The notes beneath the pieces are model-generated. The model had not been told where the DNA came from and searched no databases. It was given only the letters and a program-made list of their open reading frames with translations. A stretch of 64,000 nucleotides of DNA from Rutidosis leptorrhynchoides. Lineage: Eukaryota; Streptophyta; Magnoliopsida; Asterales; Asteraceae. Below, in pieces: positions 22,686 through 42,311 of this stretch (within the stretch, counting starts at the first letter, position 1; the number at the start of each line of letters is the position of its first letter). A program made the translations under genes and the position numbers. The DNA lies in assembly GCF_046630445.1 (NCBI RefSeq), contig NC_092340.1, forward strand, positions 360,510,001 to 360,574,000, given 5' to 3'.

Positions 22686-24935
22686 TGTAACATCCCGCCT
22701 TTTTCCGTTTACTTTCCGTTTATTCATTTTAAAGTCCGTTATATATTTATAACATCTCCCGTTGATACGCGTTTTAAATTATCTCATTTAGGTAATTCAC
22801 GCACCCAAATGAAAGTTAAGGGACCAAACTCGCCAAAGGATCAAACCTTTGACTAGGTTAAAGGGTCAAACCCCTCTTACCCATTCATTCATCTCTCTCT
22901 CATTTTACTACTTCCTCCATTTTCTCTCAACACCCCATTTCAAAGAATCATCATCCAAATCCGAGCTAGCGGGTGTTTTGCAAAACAAATTACATTTTTG
23001 GAATCCTTGCAACTTCCTCTTCGATTCCATACCGATTTCATTACATTTGGGTAACTTTCTAAAATCACTAGATTTTGTGTTCTTGATGTTTTTAACTTAT
23101 AAAGTTGTTAGTTAGTGTCTATGGCTCAAGTATAACATGAATACATGTTTTGTTTGCTCGATTTGTTGTTTTGAGTAACTAGTTTGAACATTTGAAATGG
23201 GTGTGCTTAATCCTTGCTTTTGGTTGATTAAATGTTGTTTAAATGTTAAAGTTCATGTATTAAATGTGTTACTAGCATCATTAGCTTTATTTTGATGTGT
23301 ATGTTGATTTAGAAAAGCTTCATTTACAAAATGGTTGAATTCATGATTTTGATTAGGGTTTGATGAACTCTAAAATGAACTTTTGATGCTTTGAATGCCA
23401 TGAAATGTTATTAGTTAGTGATTAGTTGTATTGTATGTTTCATATCGTATGTGTAAATTGGATTCCCGAGTCAAGAAATGCGTTTTATGAACTTGAAACT
23501 TCGATTTTGAATATTTAACGTTCATTTATTGAGGTTTTCATTGTTGTTAATGATGGAATTGATTCATGAAATGTGTTTAGTTGTATTCCTCTTTAAATTA
23601 CCTTTCCAACGATATAAGATACGTGTTTTGAATGTTAACGAGTCAAAAGTTAAGATCGTTTGAAGTTGAAATTGTCTAAGTGTTAAACTGCCCCAGAATT
23701 GCTGCACCAGACACAGATGCGGCGCATCTGCTTTGGATGCGGCGCATCTGAGGCAGACTGCCCAAAAATGTCAATTTTCGCTTACTTCTAAGTATGCTAC
23801 GCACCCCCGATCAACATGAAACTTGGCCAACATGCTCATATATGATTTCTAAGCTCAGGAAAATAGTTCGGGACCCGACCGACCCCGTTGACTTTTTCGT
23901 TGACTTTGACCAAGTTTGACTTTTAGTCAAACATAACAAAACACTTATGCAATCGTTCTAATCTTATTTTATACTTGATTCTTGCATGAAACTTGACAAC
24001 GTGATTCACATGCTATATATTCGAGTCGTAACGAGCCATAGGACTAATTGAACACTTTGACCTATCGTGTTTACCGATATTGATACAAACCTATTTGTTT
24101 AGGTCAAGACTAGCATTCGTTCTTGCACACGTTTACTTGTTGAAGTACTTTTACATACGTGCACTCAAGGTGAGATCATAGTCCCACTTTTACTCTTTTT
24201 GAACTTACATTTGGGATGAGAAAACATAAATGTTTCTTTTACTAAGTGAACACAAGTACAGGAAAACAAACATTCTACATACGAGTTTAGAACAAAATCC
24301 TCAATTCGATTATCATTAGTTACACTTGCCGGGTGTAAGCGAGAACTTATGTTGTATGGATCCATATGGGTTTGATAAACCCTCATTCAAACGGTTCGCT
24401 ACCGTTTATGAATGGAATATATTTTCGAGAAACAGTGTATGTTCTAACACTATTGTGATGGGGTTCTATGGAAGGAATGTTAAGCATTGATAATTGGGTG
24501 CTCGTGAAACAAACTTTTGGAATGTATTACTAGTATATCAATGTTACAAATCTTGTGGTTCACTTGTACTTACTTACTTAAACCTATGATTTCACCAACG
24601 TTTTCGTTGACAGATTTCTATGTTTTTCTCAGGTCCTTGAAGGTTTTGTGATACATGCTTCCGCTCATTACTTTTGATACTTGCTTGGATGTCGAGTATA
24701 CATGCATACGTGGAGCGTCTTTTGGCTACTTTTAAATTGTGTCGCATATGTTTCATTTGTACTTTAAACTTTGTAACGTAACTAGTTGTCGAACTACTTT
24801 GTAAACCTTGGAACATCTTTACTTTTGAAATGAATGCGACATACTTTTGGTTAAATGTTGTTTTAAAGACTTATGACCAAGTAACGGGACCCAAGTAGAC
24901 GACACCGTCAATGACGATTTTTTCGGGTCGCTACA
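22686..24935 (+). mobile_element. Solo LTR 1 (Tekay-like)
   Basis: 2250 bp, starts TGTAACATCCCG, ends GGGTCGCTACA, flanked by the 5-bp duplication CAGTC (22681-22685 and 24936-24940). No internal region follows, so it is an LTR left by unequal recombination. It contains the GTGAG (24171) / hairpin (24596-24609) / CAGGT (24630-24634) module and a pair of GGC-centred palindromes near 23710-23752. Confidence 0.88.
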
Positions 24936-25545
24936 CAGTCTACCATCGTTGGATTAACCGTAACAATGGCCGTCGGGTTTCGTAGGTTTATGTTCGAAGA
25001 ACATACATGTTACCGTAAGTTGTGTTCATAGTTTTAGATTTATCGTAAGCCGAGTATCCAAAATGTAACGTGTTAATAAATATGAGGTTAGCGTTTGTAT
25101 TTATCGTGAAACCTAACCCTAGATATCCTAAGTAAGCAGGGATTCTCCTTAACTACTTTCCATAATAAACGGGATATGAACTAAGAAAGGATTACGACTT
25201 AAGTTAAGATAAGATCGTGACTTGTGTGCAAAGCAAAGTTGCATTGTGCGCCCATAGATTGCTAACTAAATTAGCGCATGACTTAACGAATAAGTGTGCG
25301 CAAGCACGTGATACGCACGAGCGCTTATTTTGTGTTCAGAAGTCTCCCACAAATGTCAACATACATCTCCATATAAAATGACCACCCAAGTGAGTGATAC
25401 AACTTTTCATTAATAATCTAGTGTGCTAACCACATAGCAGACCCTATGAAATATACAGTCTTCATGGGGAACAAATGCAAACAATTAACAATATAAATTA
25501 GTTTTAGTTGTCAAGGCCAAAATGTTGCATTAAATGGTAAACTTA

Positions 25546-25984
25546 GGGGGCGTTTGATAATAATGAATAATTTAGCGCTAGATGGTTCATAATCTTAACG
25601 ATTCAAAGGTTCTAACTAAAGGTGGTTCTGAATGACGATAGCATTAACTAAAGGTGGTTCTGAATGACAATAACCTGTTTGATAATAGTTTTGAATGAAC
25701 AATGTGAACGATATATAATTACCTTATTAACCTTTTGCATTGTTCAAAAAAGAATATAGTTGTTTAATACGTGTTCTTGATATAATTAATAAGAATACAA
25801 CATAAAATTTAGGTGTTTAATGTTTAAGAGAGTACTTCAACTCTGAATGGTTCATTTTACATTACCATTTAGCACCATATATCATTCGGAGCTCGGAAAC
25901 ATCAGAAACAAGAAACAAACGCGTTGAATGCAGAATTTCAACGTTGAACCATTCAATTAAGAGGTAATCAAACACACTTTCAAA
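25546..25984. mobile_element. Possible MITE
   Basis: The left end GGGGGCGTTTGATAAT and the inverted right end AAAGTGTGTTTGATTA resemble each other, and both are followed by text containing GAATGGTTC or GATGGTTC. Internal sequence repeats TAAAGGTGGTTCTGAATGAC twice. No target duplication was resolved. Confidence 0.35.
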
Positions 25985-26071
25985 TACCTTATGCACTAAC
26001 ATACAAAATAGATTTCAACCGTACCTATGAGAAAAAATGAAATTGAAAGCATACCTTTCCTTTAAGGGTTG

Positions 26072-26313
26072 ATACGTACTCCATCATCAGTTGTGTTTCC
26101 AGGACTTCCAATGAAGCAAGAGGTCACGGGTTCGATTCCCTTCAAGGCAAATACCTTGGGGCGAGCTCCATTTAGTGATTGATTGACTAGAGGATGCTTT
26201 GCCTGGTAGCAGTGGAGGCCTGGCTTGCCGTTTACCCGGGGTTTACCAACTAGAGGGGAGCCATTATGGCTCGTCGCTAGGGGGTTCCTCGTAAAAAAAA
26301 AAAAAACAAAAAT
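26072..26313 (+). mobile_element. tRNA-derived SINE
   Basis: Contains a perfect RNA polymerase III box B (GGTTCGATTCC, 26128-26138) and ends in a long A run (about 26293-26306). Length about 240 bp. Box A upstream is degenerate. The 5' limit is approximate because a target duplication was not found. Confidence 0.6.
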
Positions 26314-27478
26314 TATGGTTTGATTATATATTATAGAATGCAAGAGTAATTGATAGTTGATTCAATGAAGTTCTATTTATTTTAAAAGTCTGATACCCTA
26401 CCACACAACTAGTGGAATCCGTAGTTGGTTATTAAAGTATCATACATGATATCCAACACACCCTTTGAGTATTCTTCACTACGTAACACCAAATCATCTA
26501 ATTGTTCTAACACTTACAACTGTTGGTGCTTTCAGAAGTAAATGACTGTATATTTATCATAACATATTACATGCCAAGTGTTGCATTGGCCAGAATGCCA
26601 CTAGTTCTGGATGAAAGGAATTTAAGTAATTTTTTTTAAGGCATAATAGATTAAAAACTAGCAAAAAGGTATAAAAAAGGTATAAAAAAAAAATTTACAA
26701 GGAGTCTATTGGGTTTTTTAACCACATAGACCAAGATTTCTTTTCAACAACAAGAAATTCAATCAAAAAGACTAAGAAATCCAATCAATAAAGTTTAAGT
26801 AGTGTTTGTAATAATCATCATATTAAATTGATATGAAGGAAACATGAGCAGGGTAGTTGTGCAATTAGGTACAGGTGTAGATTAAGACTTCACTAACTTC
26901 AAGAGAGAAATATCAAGACTTCACTATATTGATGTCTTGTATTTGCTGTTATAGATAATGAACAGAAAGTGATATTATAATTCTATGCGAGTAAAATCAG
27001 AATATGCAGCTCACGTTTCTAGATTGTGCCGACTCGTTACTAACCTCATCTTTAAAAGTCTCCTTTGGCTGTCTACCTAACATCCTAATAAATCTTGATA
27101 ATCAGCTTGCATTTCTTGATGGTGTCGACCCATTTGTACTCCGTATTTATTATCTTTACAGGTCCCCTTAGATTCTCTAGTTGATGTCGTAGGGATCCCA
27201 CAGGCTACAGGTAAAATGAAAGAAAAAAAAGAGGCTAGAAATGATGAAGGGTCAAATGGGTCAAACAAGTCAAAAGGTGTCCAATGTATATTTAATCTTA
27301 AAACGTCGCAGATGATTTGCTTGAAAGTATCTATTATTGCTATAGTATACACTCAGTAATCAGATTAGACACTTCAAATTGTTCGGACTATAAGTGTGTT
27401 GGATCAACATGGCATAAAATCTTTGCCACCCACGTGCCTCCCCAGGTCATTACGCCACCCATATTCATAGAGATACGG

Positions 27479-29786
27479 TGTAACATCCGGTCTTTTTCCG
27501 TTTACTTTCCGTTATACTATTTTAAAGTCCGTTATATAATTATAACATCTCCCGTTAATACGCGTTTTAAAATATTTCGTTTAGATAATTCACGCACCCG
27601 AATCAAACTTGAGGGACTAAACTTGCCAAGAGGGCAAAGAGATGACTAGGTCAACTAGTCAACTCCATCCTCCTCCATTCATTCATCTTTCACTTTCTCT
27701 TTTACTTTCAACTTCTATCTCAAACAACCAACTCAAAGATTCATCATCTATTTTCGATCTAGCAAGCATAAACTAAAACAAATTACATATTCGGAATCCT
27801 TGCATCTTCCTCTTCGAATCCATACCAACTTTATTGCATTTGGGTAACTTTCTAAAAACACTAGATTTTGTGTTCTTGATGTTTTTAACTTATAGAAGTG
27901 TTAATTAGTGTCTATGGCTCAAGTCTAACATGAATATATGATTTATATGCTCGATCTTGTTATTTTAAGTAACTAGCTTAAACTTGAAATGGGTGTGCTT
28001 GATCTTGAGATTTGGTTGCCTAAATGTTGTTAGATGTTAAAAGTGCATGTATTAAATGTGTTACTAGCATCACTAGCTTCAATTTGGTATGTAAGTTGAC
28101 ATGGAATAGCTTCATAAACATAATTGTTAAATTTGTGATTTTGAGTTAGGGTTTGATAGAAGTAAAATGAACTTTTGATGCATTGAATGCTTTGCAATGT
28201 TGTTTGTAAGTGTTTAGTTGTATTGTATGCGTATTTACCTACGAAACGGCGTATCATATGTGTGCATTTAATTCCCAAATCATCAATATGCATTTATGAA
28301 CTTGAAACATTTATGATGAGCATTAAATGATCATTCAATTTGGAAATTTGATTATTGTAAATGATGATCTTGGTTGATGAAATGTGTTTAGTTGCATTCC
28401 TCGTAAATTTACCTTTCCAATGATGTATGGTATACGTTTTAAGTGTTTACGGTTTGCGAATTGTGCTTAATTGAAGTTTGGTTGAGACTTGAACAAGTGA
28501 AACTGGCCAGGCACCAGCTCACGTTGATTGCCGCGGCGCGGCACTCCTTGGTCGCGGCGCGACATTAGGCGTGGCCAGGGACTGACCAACCTTACAATTT
28601 TACAAAAAATGTTTGCTATGCTACGCACCTCCGATTCACATGTAACTTGTTTTAACATGCTTATATATGATTAAAAACCTCAGAAAAATAGTTCGGGACC
28701 CGACCCGAACGTGTTGACTTTTTCATTGACTTTGACTTGACCAACATTGACTTTTGTCCAAACTTAACCAAATACTTATGCAATCGTTCCAACGTGCTTT
28801 TATCTTTGTATCTTGCATGAAACTTGACAACGTGACTCACATGCTATATTATCGAGTCGTAACGAGCCATAGGACTAATTGAACACTTTGACCGACCGTG
28901 TTTACCGATATTAATACGAACCTATTTGTTTAGGTCAAGACTAGCATTCGTTCTTGCACACGTTACTTTGTGAAGTACATTATACTATTCGTGCAACCAA
29001 GGTGAGATCATAGTCCCACATTTTCAACAACTTTTACTCTTTAAACTGTGGGATGAGAAACATATACGTATAATACTTTTATGCTTTGAACACAAGTACG
29101 GAAACAAACATTCCACGTGGAGTTAGAATAAAAAGGCCTCAATTCAATTATTATTAGTTACACTTGCAGGGTGTAAACGTGAACTTATGTTGTGTGATCA
29201 CATGGGCTTGACAAGCCCTCATTCGAACGGTTCGCTACCGTTAGCGGATGAAATATATTTTCGAGTATATAGTGTAGGTTCTAACACTATGATAACGGGG
29301 TTCGTGAACAGTTAAGTCTTGATAATTGGGTGCTTCACAAACGTATAACAACTTTGAAATGAAAATGATTTTGATAATCAACGTTATGGCAATACAAAAT
29401 CTTGTGGTTAAAAAAAAACATTTACTACTACACCTATGATTTCACCAACGTTTTTCGTTGACAGTTTTCTATATGTTTTCTCAGGTCCTTGAACGCTAAA
29501 TGATACATGATTCCACACTCTACTTTTTGATACTTGCTTGGATGTCGAGTATACATGTATACGGAGCGTCTTTTGGCTTTACTTAAATTTGTGTAGCATA
29601 GGTTTAATTCGTACTTAAAACGTTGTAACGTAACTAGCCTTTGAACTACTTTGTAACACTTGAAACATCTTTACTTATGAAATGAATGCGACATACTTTT
29701 GGCCAAACGTTGTTTAAAGACTTATGACCACGTAACGGGACCCAAGTAGACGGCGCCGTCAATGACGATTTTGTCGGGTCGCTACA
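27479..29786 (+). mobile_element. Solo LTR 2 (Tekay-like, related to solo LTR 1)
   Basis: 2308 bp, starts TGTAACATCCGG, ends GGGTCGCTACA. Flanks read TACGG (27474-27478) and CACGG (29787-29791), a 5-bp duplication with one change. It is collinear with solo LTR 1 over most of its length but differs in the GC-rich palindromes near 28530-28562. It carries GTGAG (29002), hairpin (29456-29470) and CAGGT (29492-29496). Confidence 0.83.
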
Positions 29787-29791
29787 CACGG

Positions 29792-30464
29792 TACTCTAAA
29801 ACATGAAATTGAAATAGATGCAGACTCATTAAGGAGGCCATGAACACAGTACATGTCATTTCTTAGACTGTTGTGTTCGGGTATTGTGGGTTCATACTTA
29901 CCCATTTCGTGTTTAATTTCTACGTACACATGATGTGTCAATACGGGTTTTCTACTAATAATAGAGGTTGATTGGTGATGGAGAAGATCTATAAACTGTG
30001 AGTATGAAAGAAGGTTAAAGTCGTAAATCTAAAGGTTATATAACTAAGAACAATCTTGGTCTACATAGCATTGTGTTAAAATCAGACCACCAAGATATCT
30101 CGTAATTTCAAATGAATAGAATTGAAATTTTTTCTTTTTTGTTGTTTCACTGTAGCTAATTAATCATATGCAAGTATGTGACTAACTTAATCACCGTACC
30201 TGGTTTGCATCATCCAAAGGTAAAACCTTCATTGGACGCAACCGTTCAAGAGCGTTATCTCAACCTACAAAATCTTTTTCCAGTGTGTAGTAGTTGCTCC
30301 CCTATCTAGTAGCGTTAGCATTAAATCTCCGGCAATTAAGACCTAACTAATATGGATATTAGCCCGTGTGTGTAATGTGCTAATTAGGACATGAACCATA
30401 ATCCTACAATCATAACTAGACAATTCCCCACTTTTACGATGTTCAGGTTAAAAGTCATATCTCG
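29792..30464. other. Intergenic, possible 3' part of MADS gene region
   Basis: If the MADS gene to the right continues, its last exons should lie here or beyond. I could not identify a convincing MADS exon. Weak minus-strand candidates near 30207-30350 are listed as rejected. Confidence 0.35.
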
Positions 30465-30473
30465 TTCTTTTAA

Positions 30474-32029
30474 GACAAAATTACTCCGGTCGTCCTTGAA
30501 CTTGTACCCAAATCACTGGGGTCGTCCTTAAACTTTTTTTTTAACTGGGGTCGTCACTATTCTTTCAAAAAGTAACGTCTGTCGTCCTTCCGTCTCATTA
30601 CCGTCTAAACTTACCGTTAACCTGAATCATGTGCGTATCACGTGAGGGTATTTCAGTCTTTTTCCGTCCTTTAAGTCTTGCACCCCTTATCTTCATCTTT
30701 ATCCTCAATATATTTCTCATTATTTCAGACCCCAAATTCTTTACCCAAAACCATAACACTTTCACCTAAATTCCTCTAATAATCTTGTCCTTTAATAAAT
30801 CATCATCTTCATCTTCCTCGTGGATTCATCATCTTCATGATCTATTCATCATCCTCATCACCACCCATTATTCAAGACCAATTAAACACAATAATTTACA
30901 AAGTAAGAGTAAACCCTAAATCAAAGCAACCAAATTACATACAAAGCAACAAGAGAATAAACCCTAAATCAGTCACTTGCAGAGAACAAAAACATCATCG
31001 TTGTATCATCATCGTGACGGCGGAGATGTTGCAGGTGACCTGAGTGGCGGTGACGGTGGTGGTGGTTGAAATTTTAGGGAGATGATGAAGTTTGTAGATG
31101 AACTGGGTGGGGATGGTGATGATTGTTGATTGACCATCATCTTCTCAAACGCCGCATCTGACTGGAGACATTGACCACCGCTGCAAACCACCATCTCACG
31201 TTATCTCTCTGTTAAACTTCAGAGATTTCGATCAACAAATGGAGCTCTGAACCACCGTAACTCCAGATCTACAATGGCGTCGTGCTGGTGATCGATTGCA
31301 AAAGCAATTAATTAGTATAAATTCGGTGTCGGAAAATTTAAACCACCAGAATATTAGTTTCAACTTGCCGAAAAATTTCGAGATTCCATATGTGATATTT
31401 AACATTAATTGATTTTTATTTCTGTGTTCATTTGTTGAATCAAGTCCAATCGTATGATGAAATTGGTTCCTTCGGTTATAACAAAAGTGAAAGCGAGACA
31501 AAAAGGAAGTGGTTATGATGAAATTGGTTCCTTCATTTGTTGATTTTTATTATCATTTTATGTGATTATTAGTATCTATAGCTCGTATATAGATACATAC
31601 GCATATAGTTCGTTCTTGGTTTTTATATGAAGTCGTATATGTTCCCAAATACATGATAACAGAGGAGTACCGACTGTTTGATATAATTTTTGGTTTGGTC
31701 TGGTTTTGATTCGGGTTTAATTTGATTAGTTCCATCTCATAAATATTTAAGATTCTTATTTTATAAATATTAGGGTTCTTATTTTTTTGAATTGATATGA
31801 AGATTTAAAGGGATGGGGAAAAGTGACAAAAGGAAGTGGTTAAATGACAAAAATATCCTCACATGTTTGGCACATGATCAAGTTTAACGGAAATATAGAC
31901 GTCTGTTAAGCGGAAGGACAACAAGAGTTACTTTTTCAAAGAATAGTGACGACACCAGTTAAAAAAAAAGTTTAAAGACGACCCTAGTGATTTGGGTACA
32001 AGTTCAAGGACGACCTGAGTAATTTTGTC
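30474..32029. mobile_element. Non-autonomous Mutator-like element
   Basis: 1556 bp with long terminal inverted repeats of about 130 bases: the ends begin GACAAAATTACTC and share GTCGTCCTTGAACTTGTACC. It is flanked by the exact 9-bp duplication TTCTTTTAA (30465-30473 and 32030-32038), diagnostic for Mutator-like elements. There is no transposase. The inside has leader-like text (repeated ATCATCTTCATC) and GC-richer stretches of gene-like composition (31010-31290), so captured host sequence is possible. Confidence 0.88.
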
Positions 32030-32038
32030 TTCTTTTAA

Positions 32039-32353
32039 TTTTAGGTTTCTAGTGTGGCCTTCATTAATCCACAGTAAAAATGCTCAACTTTCTTCATTTC
32101 TATCTTCTATCCAAAACATAGGAGCACTAAGTAACATATGACAGAAATTAATAGTCTTAAAAGCTTTAACATATAGCTAGGAAAGATAATGATAGACAAC
32201 ACCTTCGATAGCATGGATAACTAAAACACTGAGCAATATAAGTAGAAATCAAAACTAATAAACCCAAGAAACAATGTGAAAGTGATGCAATATACAAGTA
32301 TAAAACTACAAACAGCTTTGCACACAATCAAGTAAGTAGAATCGGACAATCAC
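32039..32353. other. Sequence downstream of MADS exon 4
   Basis: Probable intron 4 or what is left of it, ending at the target duplication of the Mutator-like element. No exon 5 was recognised. Confidence 0.4.
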
Positions 32354-39623
<7,270 letters not shown>

Positions 39624-40330
39624 TTTCTTCTAGACCTAACTTTTCGTCTTCTGATAATTAATAGCCCCTCGCTACATATGCATATACCCTAGGTATATCC
39701 TGTATCTATCTATTGACGTTTTGTAGTTTTAGCAACTGATTACAGTTGTCAATAGGATGGAAGCATGATGACTTGTACATAAACTTGCGTTAGTATTAAA
39801 ATTCTTTGTTACGACTTATTTTATTTACATAGAGTGACATGTGGTCGGTTAGTGGACGGTGACGGTGCATCCGTATCCATCGAAGACAAGGGACGTTGAT
39901 AGTTTCATAGCAGCTGGAAATGGCAAGATGCGTTCATATACTTTTTTGATATTACGGAGTAATACAAAACTATTTCTGATTTACGTTTTAATGTAATGTA
40001 TATATATGTATATGTATAATATAACGTATAAATGTATAATGTATATAACAAGTTTTGGGGTCACCGTGGTCGAAGTGTGGTCGACCATGTATAATCTTTT
40101 AAGAGATATTGCTGTTAAATGTATGCGTAAGTTTTTTTTCATATGTAAGTATATATGTTTGTCATTGAAATAATTTAACGTTAATGAGTTTAACATAACC
40201 CAGAAAATGATAGTTAAATGTTTAAGAAAAAAATCAATAGCAAACAAAATCATAAACATATACAAAGAGTAACTTTTAAATTTAAAAGAAAAGTTTCATA
40301 GATCCATAATAAAAACAACAACTTATACTT
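39624..40330. other. Upstream region of MADS exon 1
   Basis: Presumed promoter and 5' leader of the minus-strand MADS gene. A TATA-like GTATATGCAT lies about 50-60 bases upstream of the ATG. No CArG box or other strong site was identified by eye. Confidence 0.35.
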
Positions 40331-40973
40331 TAAGATATATTGAGTATTGAATGTGTGGGATTTTTATATGTAAATTTAAATTTTAATGTGTTTTTTAGGT
40401 TCTAATACCGGCTAACAGATCAAACACACCTAATTCAACGTTCTTTTTTAACAATTAAACTAATTAAAACTGACATAATTTTATTACTTTTGTAAAGAAA
40501 AGAAAATAAAATTGTGAAAAAAATATTGTAAAATGGTGGAGGGAATATTGATAAAAAAAATAAATTGAAAGGGATTAAATAAAAAATTAAATGGTGTGGA
40601 AGAGTTGGTGGACTAAAGTTGAAAAATAATAAGGGTAAATTCAAACTTTAAATAAGATATATTGAGTATTGAATGTTTGGGATTTTTATATGTAAATTTA
40701 AATTTTAATGTGTTTTTTAGGTTCTGATACCGGCTAACAGATCAAACGCACCTAATTCAACGTTCTTTTTTAACAATTAAACTAATTAAAACTGACATAA
40801 TTTTATTACTTTTGTAAAGAAAATAAAATAAAATTGTGAAAAAAACATTGTAAAATGGTGGAGGGAATATTGATAAAAAAATAAATTGAAAGGGATTAAA
40901 TAAAAAATTAAATGGTGTGGAAGAGTTGGTGGACTAAAGTTGAAAAATAATAAGGGTAAATTCAAACTTTAAA
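40331..40973. repeat. Direct tandem duplication, 322-bp unit
   Basis: Units 40331-40652 and 40653-40973 begin TAAGATATATTGAGTATT and end TTCAAACTTT, with only a few substitutions and length changes in A runs. Non-coding. Confidence 0.92.
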
Positions 40974-40984
40974 AAAGAAAAGGA

Positions 40985-41070
40985 AAAAAATGAAGACCGC
41001 ATGATTTGAACCGGGGCTGCCGGGAACTAAAGGGCATAACAAACCATTGCTCCACTATTTCTTTTATGTC
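40985..41070 (-). repeat. tRNA-like SINE head fragment
   Basis: On the minus strand it has a box A-like AGTGGAGCAATGG and a box B-like GGTTCAAATC about 40 bases later. No body or A tail is evident. Confidence 0.45.
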
Positions 41071-41185
41071 TGAATTACGTTGTAAAATATATAACTCGTA
41101 AAAACATCCGAAATGAAAAGAAAAGTCAAAATTGGCGCTGAATGAACGGTTTCAATTTACATTTTCTAACTGAATATAGTTATAA

Positions 41186-42308
41186 CGAGGATAAGAAACC
41201 GCACTTCGCTGCGGGGTGATTTTGATCGGTTAACAATGGATTAATTGAACGTAAAAAAGCGGTGACGGTTTAGTTGAATGCTAAAAAAAATTATGGAATG
41301 AAAAAAGAAGGTGAAACAAAAACAGTTAATTGTTGGTTAATCAAACATTTAAAAAAAAATGAAAATGAAAAAGAGTGAAAAAAAGTTGCGATTGCATAAT
41401 AAAAATTTTATAAAACATGTTTAAATTTTATAGAACTTGACTCAACATTTACAAAACAGTCAATTAATAAAGAAATCTTTTTATATGTGTATTTTCTTTT
41501 GTAAAGTTTTATTAGAGAAAATATCTACTCATAAATTGTCTCCAATTTTCTTGCCCCATTTTTACTTAACATATATGGACTTTGAAATATGCTCCGGTCC
41601 ACTCCAATTTTCTTGCTTGTGAATGATCCATCGGTCAGGCCATACATGTTATTTTCCTTTCAAATAAAACCCAAATTATTTATCTTTTTGTCTTTAAATT
41701 AAACCCTAAAATCCTCTCAAGTCATCCTCTCCCAAATTCAGCGACTGCCGCCAAACACCACCTTATTGCAAAGGCTGATCACCACTTAACAGCCAAGAAT
41801 CAACACCAGATTCGTCCAATTCGTCGATCTAAACGTCGGCTGCCATTACCACTCAAACGACGCTTATCACAACCGAACCAGCAGTCACTTCACAGATACC
41901 GTCTTTCTCACGCCACCTCAATTATCTTTTTCGGCTAAACCGCTCTCGTTACTGAGCGATAGTGGTGGCTCATGCTGGTGGTTGTGGTAGTGGTTCAAGT
42001 TGGTCGTTAAAGGTCGTAGGGCTGTTGTTGGTGTCGTAAAAAGGTGATTCACGGTGGTTCTTGTTTGGCCTTCCGCCACTTTTCTCTTTTTCTAACCGAC
42101 TTGCAAAGGATGGCGGTGGCGGTGGCAGGATGTTGATGGTGACGGTGGCAGGAGGGTGATGATGGCGGGTGGTTGTTGGTGGTGGTGGTGATGGAAGTTA
42201 GAGGTTAAGTGATGGTAGTGGCGTAAATGTAATTATGAATAAAAAAGAACTAAAATGACGTAATTGTCCCTGTGAACAGTACATCCTCATCACAATTAGT
42301 ATTAGTGA
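41186..42308 (-). mobile_element. Helitron B, non-autonomous
   Basis: The minus-strand 5' end TCACTAATACTAATTGTG begins at 42308 after an A. The 3' end has hairpin CCGCA-GCGAAG-TGCGG followed within about ten bases by CTCG/T, one change from the usual CTAG/T, at 41186-41189. The inside includes a leader-like, GC-richer stretch (41700-42200) with GGTGGCGG repeats that could be captured gene sequence. No Rep/helicase coding. Confidence 0.6.
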
Positions 42309-42311
42309 TAA

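Larger units (their letters stand above)
24941..27473. other. Intergenic with MITE and SINE; no gene
   Basis: AT-rich DNA. Apart from the two short elements listed separately I see no coding exon. A 91-codon minus-strand frame (27077-27352) has no recognisable motif. Confidence 0.45.

Noticed and set aside
27077-27352. 91-codon minus-strand frame
   Set aside because: No motif, no neighbours, composition like the flanks.
30207-30350. Possible further MADS exons on the minus strand (EQLLHTGK and LRPMKVLPLDDANQ stretches)
   Set aside because: Splice-like ends are present, but the peptides do not fit the expected MADS exons 5-6, and the frame does not join cleanly to exon 4.
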